From an uncultured Bacteroidales bacterium (GTDB lineage Bacteria > Bacteroidota > Bacteroidia > Bacteroidales > P3): a DNA stretch of 28,033 bases. Positions 18,401-26,400 of the stretch are shown here, piece by piece. The stretch spans positions 1 through 28,033 of the forward strand of contig CAMWTX010000003.1 of the NCBI GenBank assembly GCA_947177315.1, given 5' to 3'. The notes beneath the pieces are model-generated. The model did no database searches and was not told where the DNA came from. It saw only the letters and a list, made by a program, of their open reading frames with translations. Positions within the stretch are counted from its first letter, which is position 1, and each line of letters starts with the position of its first letter. Both the position numbers and the translations under genes were made by a program.

Positions 18401-21400
18401 TGGGCTCCCCAACAGAAAACCACCGAAATCCCGCACGTGGATATTCCTATGGTAACCGACCAAAACGGGGATGTTAAGGTTCGTGCTTACAACGAATGCG
18501 GTTTCGGACCGGAAGCTACGTTCAATGCGATGGTGATTCATACGCCCAAAGCTCCGCTTCCCGACTGGAATCCGCAAGAAAACTACACGAAAGATGCCGA
18601 TACGGTAACCGATGTGATTTGCCTTTATAGTGGAGGCATCCGGCTTAATGTAAAGCAGGATGAGAGCGATGCTCCGAATGTTCAGTTCGAGTATGCCCTC
18701 TTGCGTGGTGAAACGATGAATGTGACCAAAGATGGCATCATCACGCCCAACAGCACGGCAACCAAAGACAGTTCGGTGCTTTTGGCGGTTTATGGTTATT
18801 ACTCGGCTTGCGGCGGCAGGGGATTGCCGCTCTATATCCGTTTGGGTTACGAAGACACGATTTCTTCTGCCGACTTGGGTAAAGTGGTGGTGCCGGCCGA
18901 TTGGGAACAGAACCCCGCTCCCTGTCCGGAAGAAGAAATAGAATTGCAGGTAGAGAATAATATCGCTCCTGCGTATAAATGGGTATTGCCTGCCACTTGG
19001 AAGTTCAAGGAAGGCACCGATACCACCGCCGCCAAGGTTACCGTAATTGCCGGTACCCGTAACGGACGCATCGGAGTGAGTCCGATTACAAGTTTCAGCG
19101 AGTTGGGTTGCGGTTCGCTTATCGCCAGGCCGATTTATTCGGTTACGTTTGAACCGAGAAAGGTGCCCGTTACGCCCGGATTCTCGGGATTTGCAGAACG
19201 TCCTTGTGTGGGTTCGCAGGTGATTTACCGGATTGAACAAAGCACGGCGGCGAACAATATCAAGGCCTACCGTTGGGAATTTCCCAAGGATTGGCGCATA
19301 GCCGTTACCGATGCCGCGGTGGCGGGTCCGTCGGGCGATACCAATGTATTGCCGGTTACCCCGAATGGATTCTGCCCTGTTGTGGTGGGTAAAGACAGCG
19401 GTAATATCCAGGTATATGCGATGGATAGCTGCGGAGAACGTTTGGTGGGCGGCAATCCTACGAGCAAGGCTGTTTATCCTGTGGATACGGCGCGCCTGCA
19501 GGTGTTGGGCGACCAGAACGTTTGCCTGGACAGCACCGTTTATCTTAGCGTGAGCGCGTTGAATCCCTATACCGATGGCAGAACTTACGGATTGCAGATT
19601 CAGTATGTCGCTTCGGGAGATAAACCGCTTGCCATCGAGTTTGAGGATGGAGACAGCACGCGGATAAAGATACAGTGCGTTAACCGTGATACGGCAAAAC
19701 TCATCTTTACCCCCTACAATCTCTTTTCTTGTCCCGACAATGTGGAACCTGTGGTTCACTACCTAATCACCGATACCGTTCCCGAAATTCCGGGCGTTAT
19801 CGAGGGTCGTGAATATGTGTGCGAAGACAACCCCTATGTTTTCATTTTCCATGTGGATCCCGAAAAGAAAGCCATTTTTGATGAGATAAGCTACAGCTGG
19901 GCGGTTCCGCAAGGTTGGCACATCGACAGTGTTGTAAACGATACGGTTCTGCATGCCTATTTCGATACGGTGGCCGATAATGCAGGGGATTCCCGTCAGA
20001 GAGATACCATTCTGTGTTATCCCCGTTCGGGTTGCGGTACGGCTTATCCCACGGCTTTTGTGGTAAGCATACAGCCGCAGGATGAATTTGCCGACAGCAT
20101 CCGGGTGGCAAGGCCCGATCCTTGTTTGGGCACGGAACTCAAGGCATGGTTGAAGAATGGCGATTCCTATAATCTCGACACTATCCGTTTCTTCTGGAAT
20201 ACACCCGAAGGATGGACCCGTCTGGATGAAGATGTATTGCCCCAAACCTCTTATCTGGTGCATTACGATACGGCTTCGTATATCGGAGTGCGCTATGAAC
20301 GCGATGGCGGTTGCGGCATGAGCCGGACGATAAACTTCCGCGTTACCGTTAAGGACAGTGCCGCCAAGGCTTGTTTCGAAGGTATGGAATATCCTTGCTT
20401 CTCGCGTTCCGTCTATGAAATGGCGGTGGCTCCCGATCCGGAACATATCGACAGTGTTAAATGGTTCTACGGAGATTTGACAGCTACCGTACATACCCGT
20501 CGTGGTTCTTATATGGTGGGCGACTCGCTCGTTATCGACAATGCGGCCAAAAAAAACAATCCGTTGCCTGTTACGGTGCGTTCCATCAATGAATGCGGCA
20601 GCCGGGATACGGTGTTTACGATACGTCCCATTACCGAAATTTCCGATTTCAACAGTCCGATTCGGGTTCCCCGGTACTGCCTCTCCGATACGGGTTATGC
20701 CTATATCGACCTGACGAATGCCCAACGGAACCAAGGTTTGTTCTTTGAATGGCGCTTCGAGCCGGATTCGGTTTACCGATCGCTCAAAGCCTTTGTGGCG
20801 GGCGATACGGCCGCCGTTCTGCAGTATCTTGCAGGTGCCGTTACCGACACTTTGCAGATAGTGCTTTTGGCGGGCAACGACTGCAGCCGTTTGGCAGACA
20901 GCATGCTTAGTCCGAAGATTGCGAAAATCGCTCCTTTCGAGTACAGGATTTTTGCCGCCTACGATACCTCGTATGGAACGGTTTACGGCACGGAACGTCT
21001 GCCGGTATTCGTGGCCAAGACCTCGGCGGCAGACACGGGGGCTTACACCTACCGTTGGCAACCCGAAAGCGAACTGTATCCTTTGGCGGATTCTCGTTAT
21101 ACCAACCGCCGATATACCAAGATGCTGATTCGGGATATTGAAACCTATTACGTGGATTCGCGGCAGAAAGCGGCAGACAACCAGGTGGCCTTGCCGTTCT
21201 ACCGCCGCGACGGGCTTTGCTATGCCCACGATACCTTGCATATCCGGATTGACAGCCTTTTGAGTGTGTTGTTCGAAGGTGAGCAGGCGGCCTGCATGGA
21301 GATGGAAAAAGAATTGCACCCGATAGTCTTTGGCGCCAACGTTGACCGGATGCGTATCGACACCTCGGACGAAATGTATGAATACGGCTACATGATCGAT

Positions 21401-22129
21401 TGGTACCGTTGGGAAGATTCCGTCTGGGTTGAGATGGAAGAGTTCCGCGATAACGCGGTGGCCACCGTGATGCGTGAAAAAGAGGGAGAATACCTCTACC
21501 GCGTGGTGGTCAACGACAACACTATCGTGCACGATTCCACGACCGAGGTAACGGTATCCCATGCCGATACGGCGGATGTCTGGTTGCATGTTTATGGAAA
21601 ACCCACGGTACGTTTTGTCAATGTTTCTTCCGATCCCGTGGAAGTGCCGGTGGGCAGCCGCATCAGCGTGCAGACGGATGTTTACGATGGAACGGGCGAA
21701 TATGTTTATTGCTGGACTTCCTCTCCCGATACCACGCTTATTTTGCCGGGTTACGATTCGGAATCCGATATCAAGACGCATTCCATTTATCAGGCGTCTG
21801 AGCTGAGGATAGTGGTATGGGATACCTTGAGCGGTTGTATCGCTTCCAATACGCTCCACATCCGGTTGGGCAAGGGCAGCGATATACCCAATGCCTTTAC
21901 GCCCAACGGCGACGGCAAGAACGATGTTTTCCTCAAGGGAGTTTCTGAATTGACCATCTTTACCCGTTGGGGTGAAGAGATATATCATACCACGCAGGGA
22001 GAAGGTTGGGACGGCACGTACAGGAACAAGAAAGTCCGTCCGGGCGAATACCTGTATGTGGCGGTTGTCCGTGAAAACGGCAAAGACCTTGTGTTCAAGG
22101 GTGTGGTATCGGTATTGACGGTAGATTGA
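12461..22129 (+). CDS. Giant secreted repeat protein with type B (gliding-motility-associated) T9SS sorting domain
   Basis: Predicted surface or extracellular protein of about 3,222 aa, probably an adhesin or filament-like protein; the exact role is unknown. From GTG 12461 it has a signal peptide (basic RIRPDRR, then AFFALFALSLFF, cleavage near TVAQ), an N-terminal region to about 15,000, and a Gly/Asp-rich linker (13301-13379). A long array of Ig/PKD-like domains runs to about 20,650, then more beta-rich sequence. The tail (about 21,880-22,129) has IPNAFTPNGDGKNDVF, FTRWGEEIY, GWDGTYRNKKVRPGEYLY and ends in VVSVLTVD, which is the CHU_C/gliding-motility C-terminal domain used by type B T9SS cargo. 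No enzyme motif is seen. ATG 12374 opens the same frame but lies within the promoter; TTG 12476 is another possible start. PorE-like and PorP/SprF-like genes follow directly, as expected for cargo plus dedicated helpers. Confidence 0.85.
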   Translation: MDNYFLTRIRPDRRIIAFFALFALSLFFRTVAQEHKFIDLKNNKKELSDGVNLLCFDVFEIRIAITNAEGMCTWTVDNDSKAYLEETGRSGAYGDTITYSYTAVKDNSKQLSIKVAWINAAGTAFSKTLYYSAACDAAKPGSITVLTKTGANRIGYEAGAAEQTKEVYCEGLQYQLKVDEGPARDYSTLAPLQYGWFVASGPDKTGSRIDDYKSGSEKNSATASVSLSLEGRYWQVRAKTCDDGYNTDPQSQIIENIIRKTILPNDVDLTVKHIRYAKPKSGGDDGGGMGDGPGGGTGGSGDDGGPRWLPIDESEDDKELMNIACVHYSNTFNSKSYNINGASMNSFETVSGYIDLEAGPFDIKEDILFPHYRFRWIFDTADLEIATDKMVSGTVRCPDSGFGVDRSRICFKIKEHLLTKEDSVQGKTRDKIKVSVEVYCPECEAEAAKNGATDTEYRKMSKDGLTLTRIDSLPKYFPYTISMKDAGGSVIDEIKTDVVPELCGLRDYNFCSNTKSDVEYSGNLTFMWVVPSEKWKATDGIEGCKGITTPEITLTETHFGDTCNLYVYPRNQCFQNGSLNIHRDTIKVYVKALPPAPKIYDPVDTRNPVFTGLPEDEVGDEMEKFKNKPSILLCNYNKEYNNLPNRDYYLISRNSPIPPQKFSDHAKEGGYVMKLPEDYTDEDITYEIRSIDGSTEANDTNIIRIIVKEGAYAKLKGQTQLTFGFASANECGAGSSLYFPVNIIDTLNVFAHVKQLDHSDPGLDSVAWACEGEVWQWTLEKVEERYRMDPLEEKEEGEGSAGRTGAKRNTDRVDYIWNFTDPTWHFFQASSEGQNPTAVVFGSGSGQVRLALRNRCGLSKPRAGDYVNVNPYTRVKIKVTGANIADAQRDAYDPLLAPGDLGAASNQEFLVQPCRNSSLVYAADTSYLTEEYLWCFPSDWRVLDAPGYETATWIGTGDSANFARTKNTDLLNPNAGIDEMRVMVHVGADTGDVMVIGRKSGCHFAYDNVAPDLSRDELPYGHRADSLRVLVRPFTGKPMQAEPWPDSICVRNCTQQECAPNVMSLAVIPDITQDSLTRAETRFTWKFPADYEPVVYSNIDTKDSRDKRNILTFTVPDRVGDYDTITVYSHRFDCEPYNEGDSMVVIIKLTDTIPFSKGRYLNDARRPESRLNTTPCEGDTVVYRILPDPKKYLDSVWFTWNGGNKFEDTAKGLIDSTGWRVLNPVGRYADTLKMIVGRSTLTLGAQAVSPCGMSSVFSTVFKPIGLVRDTVHLVQGRELLCLNEKVTFEWDSVKYATQYDWFYPWGKQHDTLKIKDKMFYREFSRRTAFETGYIYVRPSNSCGVGPYSDSVTVGNVIRHLGVPTVTGQDAPEFLVLRDTLYDTLCLRTQRIYEASYSDPDYEEGLEWHYRWFNFATNAQDTVKVAGTDSSLCRFANQAGFEDKYIGVAVHHKECASFGDTLILRIRPADTVAIDEATLADRLSDWEREDKTIMTRPCGNDTAEWHFNSDFGSEKVQYRFVWWDSLSQPRLRQHDPDGSMVVGDAKKADNFTWLNPKTESSLDDAWYSGDEDFLKVSIPNNQLLYLSVDLKNRCGISKLPSLAIRTVVSIADSTYKLQQLSSLVCDGDSLVFRVDSSANIGGFIWHYPWGKTVDTVKVGTQVVRTFNAREYQTGEVYVVPFNGCGLAHESNKIEITDVLRIPSRAVPVDFDLAYDAAKSPIAKDTLCMRTRQVLHVRSESWTEDGEYEKEWHLKQGNLLGFDRGADSCVLQGIDVNAEPFELWFFSRVKGCRRYSDTLQIRVLSMDTLTFAMVEDEDAGLGRLEVLLPSIVQNYADNKTPIDRNPCGGTVQKYTIADNIHWSVVSDASSYFSWNAKGEAPQIEPKPDSAMGSTDWKFVGQPIDGYGYRDLPLIVGVKDELQLHVNLRNICGTSQSPALSVVPKPAVTQAPTITPAPICLGAKLGFDCQEVDNALEYHWTFPWAPQQKTTEIPHVDIPMVTDQNGDVKVRAYNECGFGPEATFNAMVIHTPKAPLPDWNPQENYTKDADTVTDVICLYSGGIRLNVKQDESDAPNVQFEYALLRGETMNVTKDGIITPNSTATKDSSVLLAVYGYYSACGGRGLPLYIRLGYEDTISSADLGKVVVPADWEQNPAPCPEEEIELQVENNIAPAYKWVLPATWKFKEGTDTTAAKVTVIAGTRNGRIGVSPITSFSELGCGSLIARPIYSVTFEPRKVPVTPGFSGFAERPCVGSQVIYRIEQSTAANNIKAYRWEFPKDWRIAVTDAAVAGPSGDTNVLPVTPNGFCPVVVGKDSGNIQVYAMDSCGERLVGGNPTSKAVYPVDTARLQVLGDQNVCLDSTVYLSVSALNPYTDGRTYGLQIQYVASGDKPLAIEFEDGDSTRIKIQCVNRDTAKLIFTPYNLFSCPDNVEPVVHYLITDTVPEIPGVIEGREYVCEDNPYVFIFHVDPEKKAIFDEISYSWAVPQGWHIDSVVNDTVLHAYFDTVADNAGDSRQRDTILCYPRSGCGTAYPTAFVVSIQPQDEFADSIRVARPDPCLGTELKAWLKNGDSYNLDTIRFFWNTPEGWTRLDEDVLPQTSYLVHYDTASYIGVRYERDGGCGMSRTINFRVTVKDSAAKACFEGMEYPCFSRSVYEMAVAPDPEHIDSVKWFYGDLTATVHTRRGSYMVGDSLVIDNAAKKNNPLPVTVRSINECGSRDTVFTIRPITEISDFNSPIRVPRYCLSDTGYAYIDLTNAQRNQGLFFEWRFEPDSVYRSLKAFVAGDTAAVLQYLAGAVTDTLQIVLLAGNDCSRLADSMLSPKIAKIAPFEYRIFAAYDTSYGTVYGTERLPVFVAKTSAADTGAYTYRWQPESELYPLADSRYTNRRYTKMLIRDIETYYVDSRQKAADNQVALPFYRRDGLCYAHDTLHIRIDSLLSVLFEGEQAACMEMEKELHPIVFGANVDRMRIDTSDEMYEYGYMIDWYRWEDSVWVEMEEFRDNAVATVMREKEGEYLYRVVVNDNTIVHDSTTEVTVSHADTADVWLHVYGKPTVRFVNVSSDPVEVPVGSRISVQTDVYDGTGEYVYCWTSSPDTTLILPGYDSESDIKTHSIYQASELRIVVWDTLSGCIASNTLHIRLGKGSDIPNAFTPNGDGKNDVFLKGVSELTIFTRWGEEIYHTTQGEGWDGTYRNKKVRPGEYLYVAVVRENGKDLVFKGVVSVLTVD
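14042..20650 (+). repeat. Array of divergent PKD/Ig-like protein repeats within the giant gene
   Basis: Ten W-x-x-P motifs occur at 14042, 15260, 15713, 16361, 17390, 18389, 18980, 19274, 19898 and 20195 (for example WEFPKDW, WHYPWGK). Between them, about a dozen domain ends carry N-x-C-G or a similar Cys-Gly motif (NRCGLS, NSCGVG, NICGTS, NECGFG, SGCGTA) between about 15,020 and 20,600. Most units open with Cys-x-G/E-D/S followed by an aromatic strand (PCEGDTVVYR, VCDGDSLVFR, PCVGSQVIYR). This pattern resembles the PKD-like family found in Bacteroidota surface proteins. The DNA itself is not obviously repetitive, so the repeats are old. Confidence 0.6.
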
Positions 22130-22137
22130 CGTTTGAA

Positions 22138-25100
22138 ATGAAGATGTGTAAGATGAGGTTAGCTTTTGTTTCGTTCGGATTGACACTGCTTTTGGGCTTG
22201 GGCGGCGTGTTGGCGCAGCAACCTGTCATGGATGGTTCGAAAGAAGACGTGCGGCGGCAGATCCGGCAGGACAATGCCATGAAAGCCGCTAAGGACGAGG
22301 TAAAGCAAGACGGTTTCAAGGGTTCGGTCCGCAAGCAGGTGGAACTGGGCAAGGCGGCGTACAGCCTGGAACAATATGCGGTGGCATACGATAGGTTTCT
22401 GCGTGCTTTCACGCGCGAGAAAGATACTGCGCGCCTGCTCAAGATCGAATATCTGATGGGGCAGAGCCAGCAACGGATGAACCATCCCAAGGCGGCGGCC
22501 TTGCACTATTCGCATGTTTGGCGCAGGGGCGTGCGCGATGCCAAGTTCCTGCAGGAATACGCGGAAGTGTTGTTTGCCGTAAGTGCCTACGACCGGGCGC
22601 AGCGTATCCTCGACGACCTCAAGGCCAAAGGTGTTTCCACCCCGGCCACGCAGGTACGTGAGCAAAGCCTGCAGAATATGGAATATGCCTTGCAGATGCA
22701 GGAGGCTTTCGGGCTTCTGCCCAAAGACCTGCATTACGATTCGGCATTGAACACGGCTTTCAGCGAATATGCTCCCTCTTTGGTGGCGGGGCAGTTGGTG
22801 TTCACCTCCTCCCGTCCGCAGGAAGGGCAGACGGTAAGCGACCCGCGCACGGCCCAAGGCTATTCGCGGCTTTTCTCCGCCACTTTCGATCCGGTGTCGC
22901 AAACCTGGGTCAATCCCCAGCCGTTCCGTGGCGAAATTGCGGAACTGAAAGGCAATATCGGAACGTTCAGCTACGATTCGGTGCATAACATAGGCTTCTT
23001 TACCTGGAATCAGGTAAACAGCAGCGGCATCTATACCGTGCAGCGCGAAGCCGACGGTTCCTGGGGCAATCTGCAGGAATTCGCCTTCAACTATATGGAA
23101 GGCAGCGATAATTTCATCGGCAAGGTAGGGCATCCCTCCATCAGCAAAGACGGCAAACGCCTCCTGTTCGTTTACCACGATGACGCCTTGCGTTCAGGTA
23201 CCGATATCTGGTATGTGGAACGTTCCGCTCCCAAGATAGAACCCGTCACCAAAGGCAAGCGCAGAAAGGTTACGCCTCCTGCGGCGCAGGGCAAGACCAG
23301 TTCCCGCAAGAAGAAAGAGCCGGTGGTTACCGGCCCTCAGCCGGTTATCGTCAATGCAGATTGGGGTATTCCGGTGCGTTACGATTCGATGGTGAACACG
23401 CCTGGGCGCGAAGTGTTCCCGCAGTGGATCAATGACAGTATGTTTGTTTTTGCCTCCGACGGCCATGTGGGTTACGGCGGTACGGATCTGTATGCGGCGG
23501 TGCTTGATGAAAGCCGCACCAAGGTGCGCGACGTGCATACGCTGCCCATGCCGGTAAACTCCTCCTTCGACGATAATTCGTTGTTGCCTGATGTGGCGCA
23601 CGGCATGTTGATACTGTCTTCGAACCGCCATACCGATTGGGGACGTACCGACAACCTTTTCCTCATGCGTACTTGGGGTGTCAAATACAAGGTGGAAGGC
23701 ACGGTTTCTTATTGGGAAATCCGTTACGACACCATAACGGTTAAGAAAACGAGAACGCTTGAAGCCGCCGCTCCCGCGTCGGTGGACTCGGCCTCGGCTT
23801 TGGTGCGCGACAGTCTCGGCAATCCGGTTCCGGACAGCCTCGGCCATGCCGTGTTTGCCGACACGCCCCCTGCGGTTGCCGCCGCTCCTCAGACAATAGA
23901 GGAAGAAGAACAGACCTTCAAGGCCGACACGACCCATAAGATTCTCACGAACTATTATATCATGGTTCGGGGCAAGGAAAACAATTTTTATGGTTCGGTG
24001 CAGCCCGACAGTACCGGCAAGTACTCCATTTCATTCCTTGCCCCGGGAACTTACGACTTTACGGTCTATTCCGACGGATTTAAAGACACCACGCGTACCG
24101 TTGTGCTCGAAAAAGACGGGCAGGTGCTGCCTATTTTGGTAACCCGCCGTGTGGATTTTGAAACGCGTAAGCTTATCCAGCCCAAGAAACCTACGCCCAA
24201 GCCGAAAGCCAAACCCGAAGAAAAACCCAAACCCAAGCCTACGCCCAAACCGGAAGTAAAACCCAAGCCCAAGCCGAAGGATACTGTTTCCAAACCCAAA
24301 GACTTGATTGCTAAAATTAATAAGGAAAAGAAGATAGAGCAGAAGCCCGATGCGCGCACGGTAGATAACTACAAGAAGCGTATTAACGACCCCTTGCGCC
24401 GCGCCAAACTGACGGTGGTTCCGCCCGATGCCAAGTGTGAGGTGTGCAGCGACAAACCCGAATGGAGGCGCAATGTGGGCGAGGATTTCTACATCAAGTC
24501 GGGCGAAGACAAGGCTTTGATTACCCTTACCGACCAGCAGGGTCATGTTTCGTATATCGATTTGGCGCCCAATACGGCGTATTCGTTGCAGTTGCAGATG
24601 ACCTCCAACACCAATCTGCCGTCCTTGCCCAAGGGCATCTCCCAAGACGATATCCGCAAGAAAGTGGTTACGCGCGACTATATTCTGTTTGAATGTACGC
24701 CCAAGCTCGCGGAAGTGAACGATGAGGTGTATATCAACAACGTTTACTACGATTTCGACAAGGAAGAAGTTATCAAGGACGGTACGCGCGAACTGGACCG
24801 TATGATTATCATCGCCTTGAAGAATCCGCAGATGATTTTTGAAGTGGAAGCCAACACCGATGAACGGGGTTCGGAAGAATACAACCAGAAACTTTCCGAC
24901 CGCCGTTTGGAAACGGTTCGCTCGTATGTGGCCAAGAAGGGCATGGATATGAGCCGCTTCAAAGGCAAGTCGTATGGCGAGACCAATCCGCTTATCCGCA
25001 ATGCCGTTACCGATAAGGAACACTATCTGAACCGCCGCACCACATTCCGTTTGCGGAATCCCAAGGCGGTGAACGCCAAGAAAGACGACCTCAGTTATCC

Positions 25101-25428
25101 GGCGCCCGAAATAGATTTTCCGCAGGAGGAAAAGGTAAGCTTTATGGTGCAGGTAGGCGCTTTCCGCATGCCTTTGGACGACCCCAAGGACTACTACCGC
25201 GATATTGTGGAAAAGAACCCCGATTTCGAGATAACGTATTATATGGATGGCGATGGCTTGTACAAATACAATGTGGGAAGCCATTACAACACCTTGGAAA
25301 AGGCGCAGGCCGTTGTGAAACGTCTTTTGGACCAGAACCGCGAATGTTACATCGCGGCTTTCTACAAAGGCCGTCGTATCACGGTGAGCGAAGCCAAGGC
25401 CGTTATTCAACATAACAAGAAACGTTGA
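22138..25428 (+). CDS. PorE-like periplasmic protein: TPR, PD40 beta-propeller, regulatory-like, OmpA-like and SPOR domains
   Basis: Likely links the T9SS machinery or its outer-membrane partner to peptidoglycan. The 1,096-aa product has a signal peptide (residues 1-27, ending VLAQQ), TPR-like helices (about 62-165) and a PD40/WD40-like propeller (about 211-511, LFVYHDD, FVFASDG, LSSNRHTDWG). A carboxypeptidase-regulatory-like domain (about 517-660) with a low-complexity insert follows, then a Pro/Lys-rich linker (about 681-723). The OmpA-like domain (about 864-973) has YYDFDKEEV, NTDERGSEEYN and LSDRRLETV, with the diaminopimelate-binding Asp908 and Arg922/923. A C-terminal SPOR domain (about 1001-1080) has FMVQVGAF and YKYNVGSHYNTLEKAQ. 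No lipobox is seen. P. gingivalis PorE has the first four modules; the SPOR tail is extra. I chose ATG 22138, 8 nt after the giant gene; a TTG at 22126 would overlap that gene. Confidence 0.85.
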   Translation: MKMCKMRLAFVSFGLTLLLGLGGVLAQQPVMDGSKEDVRRQIRQDNAMKAAKDEVKQDGFKGSVRKQVELGKAAYSLEQYAVAYDRFLRAFTREKDTARLLKIEYLMGQSQQRMNHPKAAALHYSHVWRRGVRDAKFLQEYAEVLFAVSAYDRAQRILDDLKAKGVSTPATQVREQSLQNMEYALQMQEAFGLLPKDLHYDSALNTAFSEYAPSLVAGQLVFTSSRPQEGQTVSDPRTAQGYSRLFSATFDPVSQTWVNPQPFRGEIAELKGNIGTFSYDSVHNIGFFTWNQVNSSGIYTVQREADGSWGNLQEFAFNYMEGSDNFIGKVGHPSISKDGKRLLFVYHDDALRSGTDIWYVERSAPKIEPVTKGKRRKVTPPAAQGKTSSRKKKEPVVTGPQPVIVNADWGIPVRYDSMVNTPGREVFPQWINDSMFVFASDGHVGYGGTDLYAAVLDESRTKVRDVHTLPMPVNSSFDDNSLLPDVAHGMLILSSNRHTDWGRTDNLFLMRTWGVKYKVEGTVSYWEIRYDTITVKKTRTLEAAAPASVDSASALVRDSLGNPVPDSLGHAVFADTPPAVAAAPQTIEEEEQTFKADTTHKILTNYYIMVRGKENNFYGSVQPDSTGKYSISFLAPGTYDFTVYSDGFKDTTRTVVLEKDGQVLPILVTRRVDFETRKLIQPKKPTPKPKAKPEEKPKPKPTPKPEVKPKPKPKDTVSKPKDLIAKINKEKKIEQKPDARTVDNYKKRINDPLRRAKLTVVPPDAKCEVCSDKPEWRRNVGEDFYIKSGEDKALITLTDQQGHVSYIDLAPNTAYSLQLQMTSNTNLPSLPKGISQDDIRKKVVTRDYILFECTPKLAEVNDEVYINNVYYDFDKEEVIKDGTRELDRMIIIALKNPQMIFEVEANTDERGSEEYNQKLSDRRLETVRSYVAKKGMDMSRFKGKSYGETNPLIRNAVTDKEHYLNRRTTFRLRNPKAVNAKKDDLSYPAPEIDFPQEEKVSFMVQVGAFRMPLDDPKDYYRDIVEKNPDFEITYYMDGDGLYKYNVGSHYNTLEKAQAVVKRLLDQNRECYIAAFYKGRRITVSEAKAVIQHNKKR

Positions 25429-26366
25429 TGCGTTTAAAACCGAGACATAGAACCTGTTTGGCTTTGCTTGCCGTGTTGCTGTGCGCGTTTTCTCTGCGCG
25501 CGCAGAACAGTACGCCTACCTTCACCCAGCAGATGTTCCACAAGGTGAATTTCAATCCGGCGGCGGTAAGGCCTGACCCTGTGGTGGACGTGTTCCTTTT
25601 GGGCCGTATGCAGTGGGTGGGTTTCGACGGCGCGCCCAAGAGCATCATGCTCAACGCTTCCGGCTATCTGCCCGAAATCAGGTCGGGTATTTCGGGTTCG
25701 GTGATAGGCGAAACTTTCGGACACACCTTTTGGATGAACGCCAAGTTCGGCTATTCCTATCATCTCCATCTGGGGCGTATGAACTACCTCTCTTTCGGCC
25801 TGGGTGCGGGCGTGCTCTATAAGAATTTCGCCGGCCATAAAATCAAGGTGGAAGACAGCGACGACCCGTATATAGACTACGAGGATGTGAACGATGTGAA
25901 ACCCGATGTGGATTTTGGCTTGATGTTTACCTTCAACAAGTTCAGTTTCGGGTTGAGCGCCACCCACCTTACCGCATGGGCGTACAACCGCAAGAAAGAC
26001 TATTTCGCTCCGCAGGAAGGCTACCATGCCTTTCTTCAGGTAAAGGGAGATATCAGTCCGAAGTTCGCCATAGACCCCTATATCGCCGCTCATTATGTAA
26101 ACGGCTTTTTGCAGGCGGAGGCGATTGTCAATTTCCGTATCCTGGATATTTTCTGGATAGGGGGCGGATACCGTTACAGCGATGCGGTGGTGTTGATGGC
26201 GGGCGCCAAGATAGGTAAAGTATTTTCGATAGGATATTCGTATGATTTGGGAATGGGAGGATTGAAGAAGTACCATTCCGGTTCACACGAGATTTTCCTT
26301 TCGTTGAAGTTTGAAACCACCCGCAAGGTAGGTGAAGTAACCGATACGCCGCTGATGTTTGAATAA
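25428..26366 (+). CDS. PorP/SprF-family type IX secretion outer-membrane protein
   Basis: Predicted outer-membrane beta-barrel of 312 aa that helps export or surface attachment of type B T9SS cargo. A signal peptide (basic MRLKPRHR, hydrophobic CLALLAVLLCAF, cleavage near LRAQ) precedes the family hallmark: an N-terminal NFNPAAVRPDPVVDVF stretch followed by RMQWVGFDGAPKS. Alternating amphipathic beta-strands continue to the end. Its ATG (25428-25430) shares one base with the TGA of the PorE-like gene, so translation is probably coupled. In Flavobacterium, SprF is needed for secretion of SprB; here the giant type B protein two genes upstream is the natural client. It is probably a paralogue paired with that cargo and not the core PorP of the machine. 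Confidence 0.88.
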   Translation: MRLKPRHRTCLALLAVLLCAFSLRAQNSTPTFTQQMFHKVNFNPAAVRPDPVVDVFLLGRMQWVGFDGAPKSIMLNASGYLPEIRSGISGSVIGETFGHTFWMNAKFGYSYHLHLGRMNYLSFGLGAGVLYKNFAGHKIKVEDSDDPYIDYEDVNDVKPDVDFGLMFTFNKFSFGLSATHLTAWAYNRKKDYFAPQEGYHAFLQVKGDISPKFAIDPYIAAHYVNGFLQAEAIVNFRILDIFWIGGGYRYSDAVVLMAGAKIGKVFSIGYSYDLGMGGLKKYHSGSHEIFLSLKFETTRKVGEVTDTPLMFE

Positions 26367-26400
26367 ACGGGCGGAACTTGCGGATAAAAAAGGAGAAAAG

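Noticed and set aside
19763..22186. Long minus-strand open frame (807 codons) opposite the end of the giant gene; similar ones at 15770-17521 and 17765-19759
   Set aside because: Rich in His/Arg/Ile with no motif, no leader and no promoter; antisense shadows of the repeat-protein gene.
24178..24306. Lys/Pro tandem tract as a possible DNA repeat or recombination site
   Set aside because: Repeats are irregular at DNA level and lie in frame between two domains; an ordinary periplasmic linker explains them.
24031..25413. Minus-strand frame (460 codons) opposite the OmpA/SPOR part, with Phe/Gly-rich repeats
   Set aside because: The Phe/Gly repeats are simply the complement of the Pro/Lys-rich linker; no other support.
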